NCBI GenBank assembly: GCA_019689555.1
Contig: JADGHE010000039.1
Coordinates: forward strand, 1 to 32,946
Source of the DNA: Variibacter sp.
GTDB taxonomy: Bacteria > Pseudomonadota > Alphaproteobacteria > Rhizobiales > Xanthobacteraceae
Direction of reading: 5' to 3'
DNA: 32,946 nt
Below, one piece after another: positions 8,911-18,178 of this stretch. Below the pieces are notes generated by a model. That model ran no database searches, was not told where the DNA came from, and saw only the letters and a program-made list of their open reading frames with translations. A program made the position numbers and the translations under genes. Within the stretch, counting starts at the first letter, position 1; every line of letters starts with the position of its first letter.

Positions 8911-9324
8911 ATGAATAGCGCGCGGGCATCTTCTTCCAAGCGGACCTTCGGCAAGAACGACGATCTCCATAGCCTTGCCCGTCAGTTATCGCTCGCCGTC
9001 GTCAAAGGCGAACAGGCGGAGTCCGCCGAGCCGGACGATGTCGCGCGGCAGGCGGCGCGCGCGACGCTTCAAACCGTCGAGCAGGCCGCGGAGACGTTCC
9101 GCGCCAACGAGGCGCAGATGCGCGCCATCGCGCAGCGGGCGATCAACGAGCTCGCGGCCGCGCAGGATCGCATCCGTGCGCTGGAGGCACGCGTGCTGAA
9201 GGCGGAAACGCGCGCCCGCGAGGCCGAGAAATGGCTGCTGCGCCTGCACGAATCGATTCGCGAAACGCTCGCCGAATGGCGCGTGGACGATGGCGCCGGA
9301 GGATCCTTGAGCTCCGCGGCGTGA
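8911..9324 (+). CDS. Hypothetical coiled-coil protein
   Basis: The product has 137 residues and no signal peptide or membrane segment. From about residue 45 to 125 it is almost entirely Ala/Glu/Arg/Gln-rich helix with heptad-like spacing (QAARATLQTVEQAAETF and later RIRALEARVLKAETRAREAE), which predicts a coiled coil. The N-terminal 20 residues are Ser/Lys-rich. GAAGGGA is placed correctly before ATG 8911. The gene is divergent from the transglycosylase, and the shared upstream region is only about 150 bp. I do not recognise the family. An oligomeric scaffold or DNA-associated protein is possible, but nothing here shows it. Confidence 0.65.
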   Translation: MNSARASSSKRTFGKNDDLHSLARQLSLAVVKGEQAESAEPDDVARQAARATLQTVEQAAETFRANEAQMRAIAQRAINELAAAQDRIRALEARVLKAETRAREAEKWLLRLHESIRETLAEWRVDDGAGGSLSSAA

Positions 9325-9865
9325 CCAGGGCGCTCGGCCCTCGCGCCGCGAGCCGCCGGCGCGGACCGCGGCGCAACAGCGCGAAAGCAAAATCAAATTC
9401 CTGTCGTACGGGCCCGGAGGCGGCGCCGCACGCGGTGCAGCGACGCGGCGCGCCGCCGATCCACGGCCCTGGTTGCCTCAGCGCCGTCTGATTCGAACCC
9501 CCGAAGTCGGCGCGGCTCTTAAATCGCGAACCGATCGCTGAAGTACGGGGTGGGGCGCCGCATGTGGGCCCCCCCCCCCCCCCCGGCGTTTCGTGGGGGC
9601 TGCGCCCGGGGGCCGCCCCCGACCCCCCCCTGCGGCCGGCCGCCCTAAAACCCCCCCCCCCGGGGCGCCGCGGGGGGGGGCCCCCCCCCGGGCCCCCCCC
9701 GCCCGAGACCTCGGCCATTGCGCGGCATTTGCACCGGGGTCCCGCCTCCGCAACCACCGCCGCGCGCCGTGCTGCGCTGCGCGCGAGACACGTCGTCTTC
9801 ACTCAGGTCGACGCCGGCGCAACCGCACGGTCGGAATGCGTCGCTTCGACTGAAACCGAATCCGG
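9325..9865. other. 541-bp gene-free region between convergent genes
   Basis: The stretch lies between the end of the coiled-coil gene and the end of ettA. Reading frames here are Pro/Gly/Arg-rich artefacts of base composition. The middle holds an extreme block of G and C homopolymers (listed separately). A TTCGAA-containing stretch near 9490 recalls a tRNA T-arm but does not fold as one. Confidence 0.6.
9569..9700. repeat. Block of G and C homopolymer runs
   Basis: Runs include 16 C (9569-9584), 8 C (9623-9630), 11 C (9651-9661), 9 G (9672-9680), 9 C (9681-9689) and 8 C (9693-9700). Apart from one AAAA and a few single bases, almost everything is G or C. Nothing like this occurs elsewhere in the window. 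It is either a truly low-complexity spacer between two convergent genes or poor consensus sequence. Confidence 0.9.
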
Positions 9866-11518
<1,653 letters not shown>

Positions 11519-11697
11519 CGGCGACGCGAGCCTCTCATTTGCGCCGCGCAAGGACCGCGGTTGGCGCGAGCCCCGGCATTACCGGCGTCAATTCTGATGG
11601 GAAGTTACGGTTGATGTAGCGGGCTGCGCCGCCGAGAGCAAGCACCGTTCGGCGCGGGCGCCGATGCGGGCGGGCCGCCATCTTGTGTCCGCCGCCG

Positions 11698-12022
11698 TCA
11701 GCGGCCGTCGCCTTCGTCGATGAAGCACTGGAACGGCTCGTCGTTGCGCCGGGGGGGCGGCGACCTCCGCACGCGGGGGCGCCCGGCGCGGCCGCACGTA
11801 CACCTCCACGGGTTGCTGGCGGGCGACAGGCCGGCGGCGCTGGGCCGGCTCCTCGTCGTAGCGGGCGCGCTCGCGCTGGATCGGCCGCACCAGTTCGTCC
11901 GCCGCCGTCTCCGCCGGACCGGGAGAGGCCTCGGCCGGCGGTTCACGCACCGCGCGCCGGAAGCTCGGCCGCCCTGCGCCGGACGTCCACGTTTCGATCA
12001 TGAACGTCTCAAATGTCGGCAT
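11698..12022 (-). CDS. Hypothetical protein with probable frameshift at a 7-C run
   Basis: Reading from ATG 12022 gives MPTFETFMIETWTSGAGRPS and then an Arg/Pro/Ala-rich chain. As written, the frame runs on to 11588 with low-quality sequence (VLHRRRRRP...). Removing one C from the C7 tract at about 11750-11756 (a G7 tract on the plus strand) moves into another frame. That frame gives PRRNDEPFQCFIDEGDGR and stops at 11698, which looks much more like the end of a real protein. I therefore give the corrected span (about 107 residues). The shift may be a sequencing error, a true mutation, or my over-reading of a disordered protein. The family is not recognised. It lies upstream of ettA in the same direction. 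Confidence 0.4.
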
Positions 12023-12211
12023 TACCGATGCGCTACGGCCACGCCACGCAGCGCCGCGCACCGCCGCTTAACGATCCGCGTCGCTTTGCGGGCAGAGCAA
12101 CGGAATCTTTACGCGAATGCGCCTCAATTGAAGCTGAACCGGGCCTTTACGTCCCGCGACCAAGGCGCACGGCGGGCACAAGAACGCACCCGGATGTGTG
12201 GGAAACGCGTC

Positions 12212-12409
12212 ATGGTTACCACCCTTGCCTCGGCGATACGGACCGCTTTTCCGCCCCAACGTCTCGTCCGCTTCCTCAGCGGCTTGTGGCAAAGCCTCCA
12301 GAAGCGTCTCGTCAGTCCTTATCATCCCGAGCGCCACTACATGCGCGGGCCCGGGCCGAAGTGGCATGCGAAACATGCCTGCCCGGCGAGCGAGCGCCCG
12401 CCCGTCTGA
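12212..12409 (+). CDS. Candidate 65-residue protein, unknown
   Basis: From ATG 12212, with GGGAAA seven bases upstream, a 65-codon frame encodes a mixed hydrophobic/basic helix-like N-terminal half (VRFLSGLWQSLQKRLVSP). A Tyr/His/Trp/Pro-containing tail follows (YHPERHYMRGPGPKWHAKH). Residue use looks like real protein, unlike the Arg/Ala-rich frames around it. No signal peptide or known domain is visible. The upstream half of the same open frame, back to 11720, is not convincing. It precedes fdhD by about 96 bp on the same strand, but nothing links their functions. Confidence 0.4.
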   Translation: MVTTLASAIRTAFPPQRLVRFLSGLWQSLQKRLVSPYHPERHYMRGPGPKWHAKHACPASERPPV

Positions 12410-12505
12410 TCCGCCGAGCGCGCGGACACCCTCCGAGGCAACGGCTTCGCTCCTGCGGGTCGCAATCCGCATGACCTGACCCGGCCGCTCGGGTTAGAAT
12501 GGGGC

Positions 12506-13402
12506 ATGCAGAAAGCGTGGAGCCCGATGGGAGACCGTTACCTCATCCGCCCCGATCCGACCGACCCGCGTCTGACGCAGCGGGTGTCCGGCGTCGATCA
12601 CACCGGCGCCCGCATTGCGACGAGCGTCACGGTCGAGCGGCCGCTGACGATCTTCCTCAACAGCCAGGAGATCGTCACCGCCATGACGATCGGCGACTAT
12701 CCGGAGTATCTGGCGATCGGCTATCTCCTCAACCAGAACATGCTGCGTGCCGACGATGTCGTCACCGGCATCGACTACGACGAGGAGCTTTCCGTCGTCG
12801 TGGTGCGGACCGCGCGCGCGACGAATTACGAGGAGAAGCTGAAGAAGAAGGTGCAGACCTCCGGCTGCGCCCAGGGCACCGTCTTCGGCGACCTCATGGA
12901 TTTCATCGAGACGGCCGCGCTGCCGCCCGCCACGCTGAGGACATCGTGGCTCTACAGGCTGATCCACGAGATCAACATCACGCCCTCGCTCTATCTCGAG
13001 GCGGGCGCGATCCACGGCTGCGTTCTCGCGCAGGAAGACCGGCCGCTGGTCTACATGGAGGACGTCGGCCGCCACAACGCGGTCGACAAGATCGCCGGCT
13101 GGATGTTCCAGCACAAGGTCCCGGCGCACGACAAAATCTTCTACACGACCGGGCGCCTCACCTCGGAGATGGTCATCAAGACCGTGCGCATGGGCATTCC
13201 CATCCTGGTCTCGCGCTCGGGATTCACCGCCTGGGGCGTGGAGCTTGCCCGCAAGGCGGGGCTGACGCTGATCGGCCGCGCGCGCGGCAAGCGCTTCGTC
13301 GCCCTTTCGGGGGAAGACCGCATCGTCTTCGACCAGGACCTCGCCTATGTCGAGGAGGAGAGCGCGAAGCAGCGGCGCAAGGCGGCCGTTCATGACGACT
13401 GA
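12506..13402 (+). CDS. fdhD: Formate dehydrogenase accessory sulfurtransferase FdhD
   Basis: The 298-residue cytoplasmic protein passes sulfur from a cysteine desulfurase to the bis-MGD molybdenum cofactor of formate dehydrogenase, which that enzyme needs for activity. Family signatures seen are VERPLTIFLNSQEIVTAM, YPEYLAIGYLLNQ, EAGAIHGCVLA, MEDVGRHNAVDKIAGW, TTGRLTSEMVIK and ILVSRSGFTAWGVELARK. The sulfur-carrying loop contains a single cysteine (Cys121, TSGCAQGTVFG) where the E. coli protein has CxxC. The start could also be ATG 12527 (MGDRYLIRP); neither has a strong ribosome-binding site. mobA follows 69 bp downstream in the same direction, so the two probably form a unit. The formate dehydrogenase genes are not in this window. 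Confidence 0.95.
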   Translation: MQKAWSPMGDRYLIRPDPTDPRLTQRVSGVDHTGARIATSVTVERPLTIFLNSQEIVTAMTIGDYPEYLAIGYLLNQNMLRADDVVTGIDYDEELSVVVVRTARATNYEEKLKKKVQTSGCAQGTVFGDLMDFIETAALPPATLRTSWLYRLIHEINITPSLYLEAGAIHGCVLAQEDRPLVYMEDVGRHNAVDKIAGWMFQHKVPAHDKIFYTTGRLTSEMVIKTVRMGIPILVSRSGFTAWGVELARKAGLTLIGRARGKRFVALSGEDRIVFDQDLAYVEEESAKQRRKAAVHDD

Positions 13403-13471
13403 TCGCCGCGCGGGCATTGCCCAAGCCTGCGGGCCGGCCATTCGGCGCCCTCGTGAGAGGGGTGGGTTCTG

Positions 13472-14089
13472 ATGCCGCCCACGCTCGGCCTCGTCCTGGC
13501 CGGCGGCCGCGCCCGCCGGATGGGCGGCGGCGACAAGGCGCTTCTGCGCGTCGGCGACTCCACGATCCTCGATCGCGTCCTGGCGCGCCTCGGCCCCCAG
13601 TGCGAACGGCTCCTCATCAACGCCAATGGCGATCCGGGCCGCTTCGCGGCGACGCGTCTCCCCGTGGTCGCGGACGACGTCGGCGGCTTCGCCGGCCCGC
13701 TCGCCGGCATCCTCGCGGGGCTCGACTGGGCGGCGCGCAACGAACCGGGAATCAGGTGGGTCGTGAGCGTTCCGGGCGATTGCCCGTTTCTGCCGCGCGA
13801 TCTCGTCGCCCGGCTGCACGCCGCGCGCGCCGCCCAATCGGTGCCGCTCGCCTGCGCCCGCTCCGGCGCGTGGAGCCATCCCGTCGTCGCCCTGTGGAGC
13901 GTGGACCTGCGCGAGGATCTGCGGCGGGCGCTCGTCGAAGAGGACCTGCGCAAGATCGACCTGTGGACCGCGCGCCACGGCATCGCGGTCAGCGACTGGC
14001 CGGACGAGCCGCTCGATCCCTTCTTCAACGTCAATACGCCGGAGGACCTCGAGGTGGCGAACCGCCTCGCCCGCCTCCATCCGGACTGA
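13472..14089 (+). CDS. mobA: Molybdenum cofactor guanylyltransferase MobA
   Basis: This 205-residue enzyme transfers GMP from GTP to Mo-molybdopterin to form the MGD cofactor of formate dehydrogenase and other DMSO-reductase-family enzymes. The N-terminal nucleotide-binding motif [20 protein letters not shown] is complete. Later blocks ([56 protein letters not shown]) match the family, and length is normal. A GAGGGGTGGG ribosome-binding site precedes ATG 13472. It follows fdhD closely and converges on moeA, whose stop lies 59 bp beyond. Confidence 0.95.
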   Translation: MPPTLGLVLAGGRARRMGGGDKALLRVGDSTILDRVLARLGPQCERLLINANGDPGRFAATRLPVVADDVGGFAGPLAGILAGLDWAARNEPGIRWVVSVPGDCPFLPRDLVARLHAARAAQSVPLACARSGAWSHPVVALWSVDLREDLRRALVEEDLRKIDLWTARHGIAVSDWPDEPLDPFFNVNTPEDLEVANRLARLHPD

Positions 14090-14148
14090 GCGTCCGCAGC
14101 GCCGACCGGCCGCGGCGCCCGCCGCCAGGGGAGGCATCCGGCGGGCGT

Positions 14149-15420
14149 TCAGCCCGTGAGCGCCGAATAGGGGATGAACCCGATCGGCATGCCCGGCTCG
14201 ATCCGCGTGACATCCTCGGCGAGCTCGGCGAGGCCGTCGGTCTCCGTCAGCGAGGTGATGACGCCGGCCCCCTCGCGCGGATGTTTGAACGCCTCCAGCG
14301 CGCCGTCGGCCGCGCGCTTGAGCGAGACGCGCACATATTCGCGCCGGCCGAGCCGCTTCTTGTAGGGGAAGGCCGATCGCACCGGATAGGCGGTGAGCGG
14401 CTCCGGCATCGCCCCGGAAAGCCGCAACACCAGCGGCCGCAAGACACGCGCGAAGGCGACGAACACCGCGACGGGATTGCCGGGCAGGCCGACGAAGGCG
14501 GCGCTTTCCCCGCCGCCCGCGGGAAGGACCCCCATCGCGACCGGCCGGCCCGGCTTGATGGCGACGCGCCAGAAGACGAGCCGGCCCACCGCTTCCACCG
14601 CGGCGCGCACATGATCGGCCTCTCCGGTCGAAACGCCGCCCGACGTGACGACGAGATCGTGCCCGGCGGCGGCGTCCGCCAGCGCCTGCGCAAGCCGCGC
14701 CGGATCGTCCGGCAGAATGCCGAGATCGGTGACGGCGGCCCCCGAGGCCTGCAGCAGCATCGCGATCAGCACGCGATTGGAATCGTAGATGCGCGCCGGT
14801 GCGAGGCGCTCGCCCGGCTCCGCCACCTCGTCGCCGGTCGAGAACAGGGCGGCGCGCACGATCCGCCGCACGGGCAGGCGGGTGATCCCCAGGGCGGCGG
14901 CCAGCGCGATGTCCGCCGGCCTGAGCCGCCGGCCGGCGGGCAGCGCCGTGCCGCCGGCCGCCACGTCCTCGCCGGCGAGTCGGCGGTTCGCGCCCAAGGC
15001 GAGCCCCGGCGGCACGATCACGTGGTCCGCCTCCAGCCGGCAATCCTCCTGCATGAACACGGTGTCCGCGCCTTCGGGCATCGGCGCGCCGGTGAAAATG
15101 CGGATCGCCTCGCCGGCCCCGATGGGGCGCCTTGCGGCCTGTCCGGCCGCCACGCGATCGCTGACGCGCAGCCGCGTCTCGCCCCCATGCGCGAGGTCGC
15201 TGTGGCGCACCGCGTAGCCGTCGACGGCGGAGTTGTCGAACGGCGGCAGGCTCGCCGGGGCAACGACATCGCGCGCAAGCACGCGCCCGCGGGCGGTGCC
15301 GAGCGGAACCTCTTCGACGCCCTCGACGGGAGCCACGCGCGAGGCGATGACGCGCTCGATCTCCTCGATCGGCATCAACGGACCGGAGAACGCGAAGCAG
15401 TCGTCGGTAAGCTGGACCAC
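14149..15420 (-). CDS. moeA: Molybdopterin molybdenumtransferase MoeA
   Basis: This enzyme inserts molybdate into adenylated molybdopterin. The 423 residues contain the usual MoeA blocks: SLPPFDNSAVDGYAV with the conserved Asp, IFTGAPMPEGADTV, FSTGDEV, IYDSNRVLIAMLL, VTSGGVSTGEADHV, AIKPGRPVAMG, GLPGNPVAVFVAF and the C-terminal beta domain (KKRLGRREYVRVSL). I chose GTG 15420 because AAGAGGG lies five bases upstream and the product then begins VQLTDDCFAF, as alphaproteobacterial MoeA does. A TTG at 15435 overlapping the mobB stop is the alternative. It lies directly downstream of mobB (12 bp), so the two are surely one transcript. It is the most canonical of three MoeA-domain proteins in the window. 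Confidence 0.95.
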   Translation of the reverse strand: MVQLTDDCFAFSGPLMPIEEIERVIASRVAPVEGVEEVPLGTARGRVLARDVVAPASLPPFDNSAVDGYAVRHSDLAHGGETRLRVSDRVAAGQAARRPIGAGEAIRIFTGAPMPEGADTVFMQEDCRLEADHVIVPPGLALGANRRLAGEDVAAGGTALPAGRRLRPADIALAAALGITRLPVRRIVRAALFSTGDEVAEPGERLAPARIYDSNRVLIAMLLQASGAAVTDLGILPDDPARLAQALADAAAGHDLVVTSGGVSTGEADHVRAAVEAVGRLVFWRVAIKPGRPVAMGVLPAGGGESAAFVGLPGNPVAVFVAFARVLRPLVLRLSGAMPEPLTAYPVRSAFPYKKRLGRREYVRVSLKRAADGALEAFKHPREGAGVITSLTETDGLAELAEDVTRIEPGMPIGFIPYSALTG

Positions 15421-15431
15421 GGCAACCCTCT

Positions 15432-15947
15432 TCAACCGTGGATCAGACTGTCGGCCGGCGCCGCATAGCGCAGCAGCGCGTCGCAGATGCCCTCGTCATC
15501 GTCGAGCGCGAGGACCGGCACGCGCGCCTGCGGCAGCGCCGTGTCGGTTGCGATCGCCACGATGTGCGGGTCGTCGGGATGCAGCAGCGGCTTGCCCACG
15601 CTTGCGCGATAGACTTCGAGCTTGGGGTGCGGCCCATGCTTGAACCCCTCGACCAGGACCAGGTCGACCGGCGCGAGCTTCGCGAGCAGCGCCCCCAGCC
15701 GGGGCTCGTCCGCTCCCCGCAATTCATGCACCAGCGCCCAGCGTCTCGCGGAGGATACCAGCACCTCGGTTGCGCCGGCGAGGCGGTGAGTATGGGAGTC
15801 CTTGCCCGGCTGGTCCACGTCGAAGCCGTGGTGCGCGTGCTTCACGGTGGAGACCGTCAGGCCACGCCCGACCAATCGCGGCAGGAGCCGCGCCAGAAGC
15901 GTGGTCTTGCCCGCGCCGCTCCAACCGGCCAGCCCGATGACGCGCAT
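15432..15947 (-). CDS. mobB: Molybdopterin-guanine dinucleotide biosynthesis adapter MobB
   Basis: This is a 171-residue P-loop GTPase. The Walker A motif GWSGAGKTTLLARLLP is at residues 8-23. VSTVKHAHHGFDVDQPGKDS is the MobB signature, and VDLVLVEGFKHGPHPKLEVYR is the Walker-B-like block. MobB binds MobA and GTP and helps MGD formation or transfer, but is not strictly required in E. coli. It starts at ATG 15947 with a GAGGTGA about 13 bases upstream, farther than ideal. moeA follows after 11-12 bases. The 236 bp upstream, before the next minus-strand gene, holds no gene and may contain the promoter. Confidence 0.94.
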   Translation of the reverse strand: MRVIGLAGWSGAGKTTLLARLLPRLVGRGLTVSTVKHAHHGFDVDQPGKDSHTHRLAGATEVLVSSARRWALVHELRGADEPRLGALLAKLAPVDLVLVEGFKHGPHPKLEVYRASVGKPLLHPDDPHIVAIATDTALPQARVPVLALDDDEGICDALLRYAAPADSLIHG

Positions 15948-16183
15948 CGCCGCAACGAGTTCACCTCAGCCGAAAGACCCATACAAAGGTCGCTCACTCC
16001 TGGCAAACCGCGGCCGGCAGGCCGGACATGGAACGCATCGCAACATGACGCAGGCGGCAGGACTGGCGGGGCGCGTCGCGACGCTCGTCGCCGGGGCCGT
16101 GTCTGCACGACCGGCCAGACCGTCCGGCCCGGCGGCGGTCCGCATTTCAAGTTCATCCGAGCGCCGCCGCGGGCGCGCGTTCC

Positions 16184-18178
16184 TTACGGCTCGGGAAGCT
16201 GCATGCCGAGCGCAGCGATGCGCGCGCGCGTTCCGGGATCGGCGAGCGCCGCAAGAAACGCTGCCACGGCGGGGCGCTCGCGCCGGCGGCGCACGAGCAG
16301 AAAATCGTAGTGCTCGGGCGCGAGCGGCAGGAAGCCGAGCCCGTACAGGCGGGCGACCGACTCGATGGCGACGCCCCAGTCGGCCCGGCCCTGGGCGATC
16401 GCCGCCGCGACGGCGTTGTGCGAGCGCGGCTGATTGCCGTAGCCGGGCGGGCGGGCGCCCTTGAGAAGCTGGTCGACAAGAACGCGCGTGCCCGACCCGC
16501 CATTGCGGTTGACCATCACGACGGCGGGGTCTTCGAGCGCGGCCGCGAGCGCGTCGGCGGCGGCGCGGCCTTCGAAGCGTGCATCGCCGCGGCGAAACAG
16601 GAGGCCCTGCATGCGCCGCCAGCCGGGCACCAGTTCGAGAGCATCGTCGACAAGGTGCGCATTATAGGCGCCGGATGCCGGATCGAGCAGATGCACCGGC
16701 GCGACGTCGCACTCGCCGCGGCGCGCCGCGGCCACGCCGCCGAGACTGCCGACGGCGATCATGCGCGCCGTGACGCCGCGGTCGCCGAGCGCGCCGAGCA
16801 CGGCGTCGAGTGCCACGCAATGGCTGCCGGCGACGACGAGGTCCGGGGCCTGCGCGGATTGGCCGATGAGCGTGACGCGCGTCCGCGTCCCGGCGTCGAG
16901 CGTCGCGGCGAGCGCGTCGATCTCCACGAAGCCGTCCGACTGCGAGAACGCGGTCACTGCGCCCGAACCTTTGGGCGAGGGGAACGCGATGAGGCCCTCC
17001 TCGCCCGAGACGAGGGAGACGAGAAGGAACTCCTTGCGCCCGAGCTCGGAGGCGACGCGCACCGGAACCGTGGCCTCGACCGATCGCGCCGCCTCCGGCG
17101 GCAGGCCGGCGAGCGCGCGGATGACGGGGGCGACGAAGGCGTGAAACGTGAACATCGCAGAGGTCGGAAAGCCGGGCAGCACGGCGATCGGCTTGCCGTC
17201 CACGACCGCGAGGCAGAGCGGCTTTCCCGGCTTGAGGGCGACCCCGTGCACCACGACGCCGGGCGCACCGAGGCGCGAGACGACGCGATGCGAAAGGTCG
17301 CCCGCGCCCTTGGACGTTCCGCCGCTCAGCACGACGACGTCGCAGGCCGCAAGCGCGGCGCGCAGCGCCGCCTCGAGCGCCGCCTCGTCGTCGGCCACGA
17401 TGCCGAAGAACACGGCCTCGCCGCCCGCCTCCGCGACCGCCGCAGCGATGACGGCGCCGTTGCTGTCGTAGACCGCGGCGGGCGGCAGCGGCCCGCCGGG
17501 CGCCACAAGCTCGTCCCCCGTCGAGAGCACCGCGACCTTCGGCCGCCGCCAGACCGCAACTTCATCGAGGCCGCAGGCGGCGAGCATGCCGATCTCGCGC
17601 GAGCCGATGCGCGCGCCCGCGCGCAGCACCGTCTCCCCGCGCGCCATGTCGGAGCCGGCGTAGGAGACGAATTGGCCGGGGCCGACCGCGCGCCGCAGCT
17701 CGATGGCCGGACCCTCGGGCGTCTCGACGAGCTCGGTCCATTCGATCATCGCCACGGCGTCGGCACCGCGCGGGACCATGCCGCCGGTCGCGATGGCGGT
17801 GGCCGTTCCCGGGGCAACGGAAAGACGCGGCGGCCGACCGCAGACCAGGACTTCGGCATTGAGGCGCAGGCGGCGAGGGGTTGCGTCCGTCGCGCCAAGC
17901 GTGTCGGCGGCGCGCAGCGCGAAGCCGTCGACGTTCGATCGGTCGAAGGGCGGCACGTCGCTGGGCGACACAACGGGAGCGGCAAGAACGCGGCCGAGCG
18001 CGGAGGCGAGCGACACGGTTTCGGCCGCGAGCGGGGCGAGCCTCAGATGGTGTTCGAAGCGGGCGCGCGCCGCTTCCGCCGTCAGCACTTCGAGGAACTG
18101 CTCTTGCCGCGCGGCGCGGCGCACCGCGGCGAGGAGATCGGCGTCTGTCGCGGACTGCGGGTCGTGCGTCCCGGTCAT
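16184..18178 (-). CDS. MoeA fused to a periplasmic-binding-protein-like (COG1910-type) domain
   Basis: This is a 664-residue fusion. Residues about 1-430 are a MoeA domain: VPPFDRSNVDGFALRA, VLSTGDELVAPGG, VYDSNGAVIAA, VVVLSGGTSKGAGDLSH, ALKPGKPLCLAVV and LPGFPTSAMFTFHAFV. Residues about 440-664 resemble a PBP-like ligand-binding fold: DLVVAGSHCVALDAVLGAL, RRGECDVAPVHLLDP, VMVNRNGGSGTRVLVDQLL and GRADWGVAIESVA. There is no signal peptide, so both halves are cytoplasmic. The MoeA part keeps the Asp and Lys positions expected of a molybdenum-insertion enzyme. The second half may bind molybdate, another oxyanion or a cofactor; that is inference. Its ATG overlaps the stop of the upstream MoeA paralogue (ATGA, 18175-18178), so the two are translationally coupled and probably work together. 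Confidence 0.9.
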   Translation of the reverse strand: MTGTHDPQSATDADLLAAVRRAARQEQFLEVLTAEAARARFEHHLRLAPLAAETVSLASALGRVLAAPVVSPSDVPPFDRSNVDGFALRAADTLGATDATPRRLRLNAEVLVCGRPPRLSVAPGTATAIATGGMVPRGADAVAMIEWTELVETPEGPAIELRRAVGPGQFVSYAGSDMARGETVLRAGARIGSREIGMLAACGLDEVAVWRRPKVAVLSTGDELVAPGGPLPPAAVYDSNGAVIAAAVAEAGGEAVFFGIVADDEAALEAALRAALAACDVVVLSGGTSKGAGDLSHRVVSRLGAPGVVVHGVALKPGKPLCLAVVDGKPIAVLPGFPTSAMFTFHAFVAPVIRALAGLPPEAARSVEATVPVRVASELGRKEFLLVSLVSGEEGLIAFPSPKGSGAVTAFSQSDGFVEIDALAATLDAGTRTRVTLIGQSAQAPDLVVAGSHCVALDAVLGALGDRGVTARMIAVGSLGGVAAARRGECDVAPVHLLDPASGAYNAHLVDDALELVPGWRRMQGLLFRRGDARFEGRAAADALAAALEDPAVVMVNRNGGSGTRVLVDQLLKGARPPGYGNQPRSHNAVAAAIAQGRADWGVAIESVARLYGLGFLPLAPEHYDFLLVRRRRERPAVAAFLAALADPGTRARIAALGMQLPEP

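Noticed and set aside
9480-9560. Minus-strand sequence with GGGTTCGAATC resembling a tRNA T-arm
   Set aside because: The bases after the loop (AGACG) do not pair with the stem, and no acceptor, D-arm or anticodon arm can be drawn around it.
12494-15043. Open minus-strand frame of 849 codons across fdhD, mobA and part of moeA
   Set aside because: It overlaps three well-supported genes and has no recognisable domain; it is a composition shadow.
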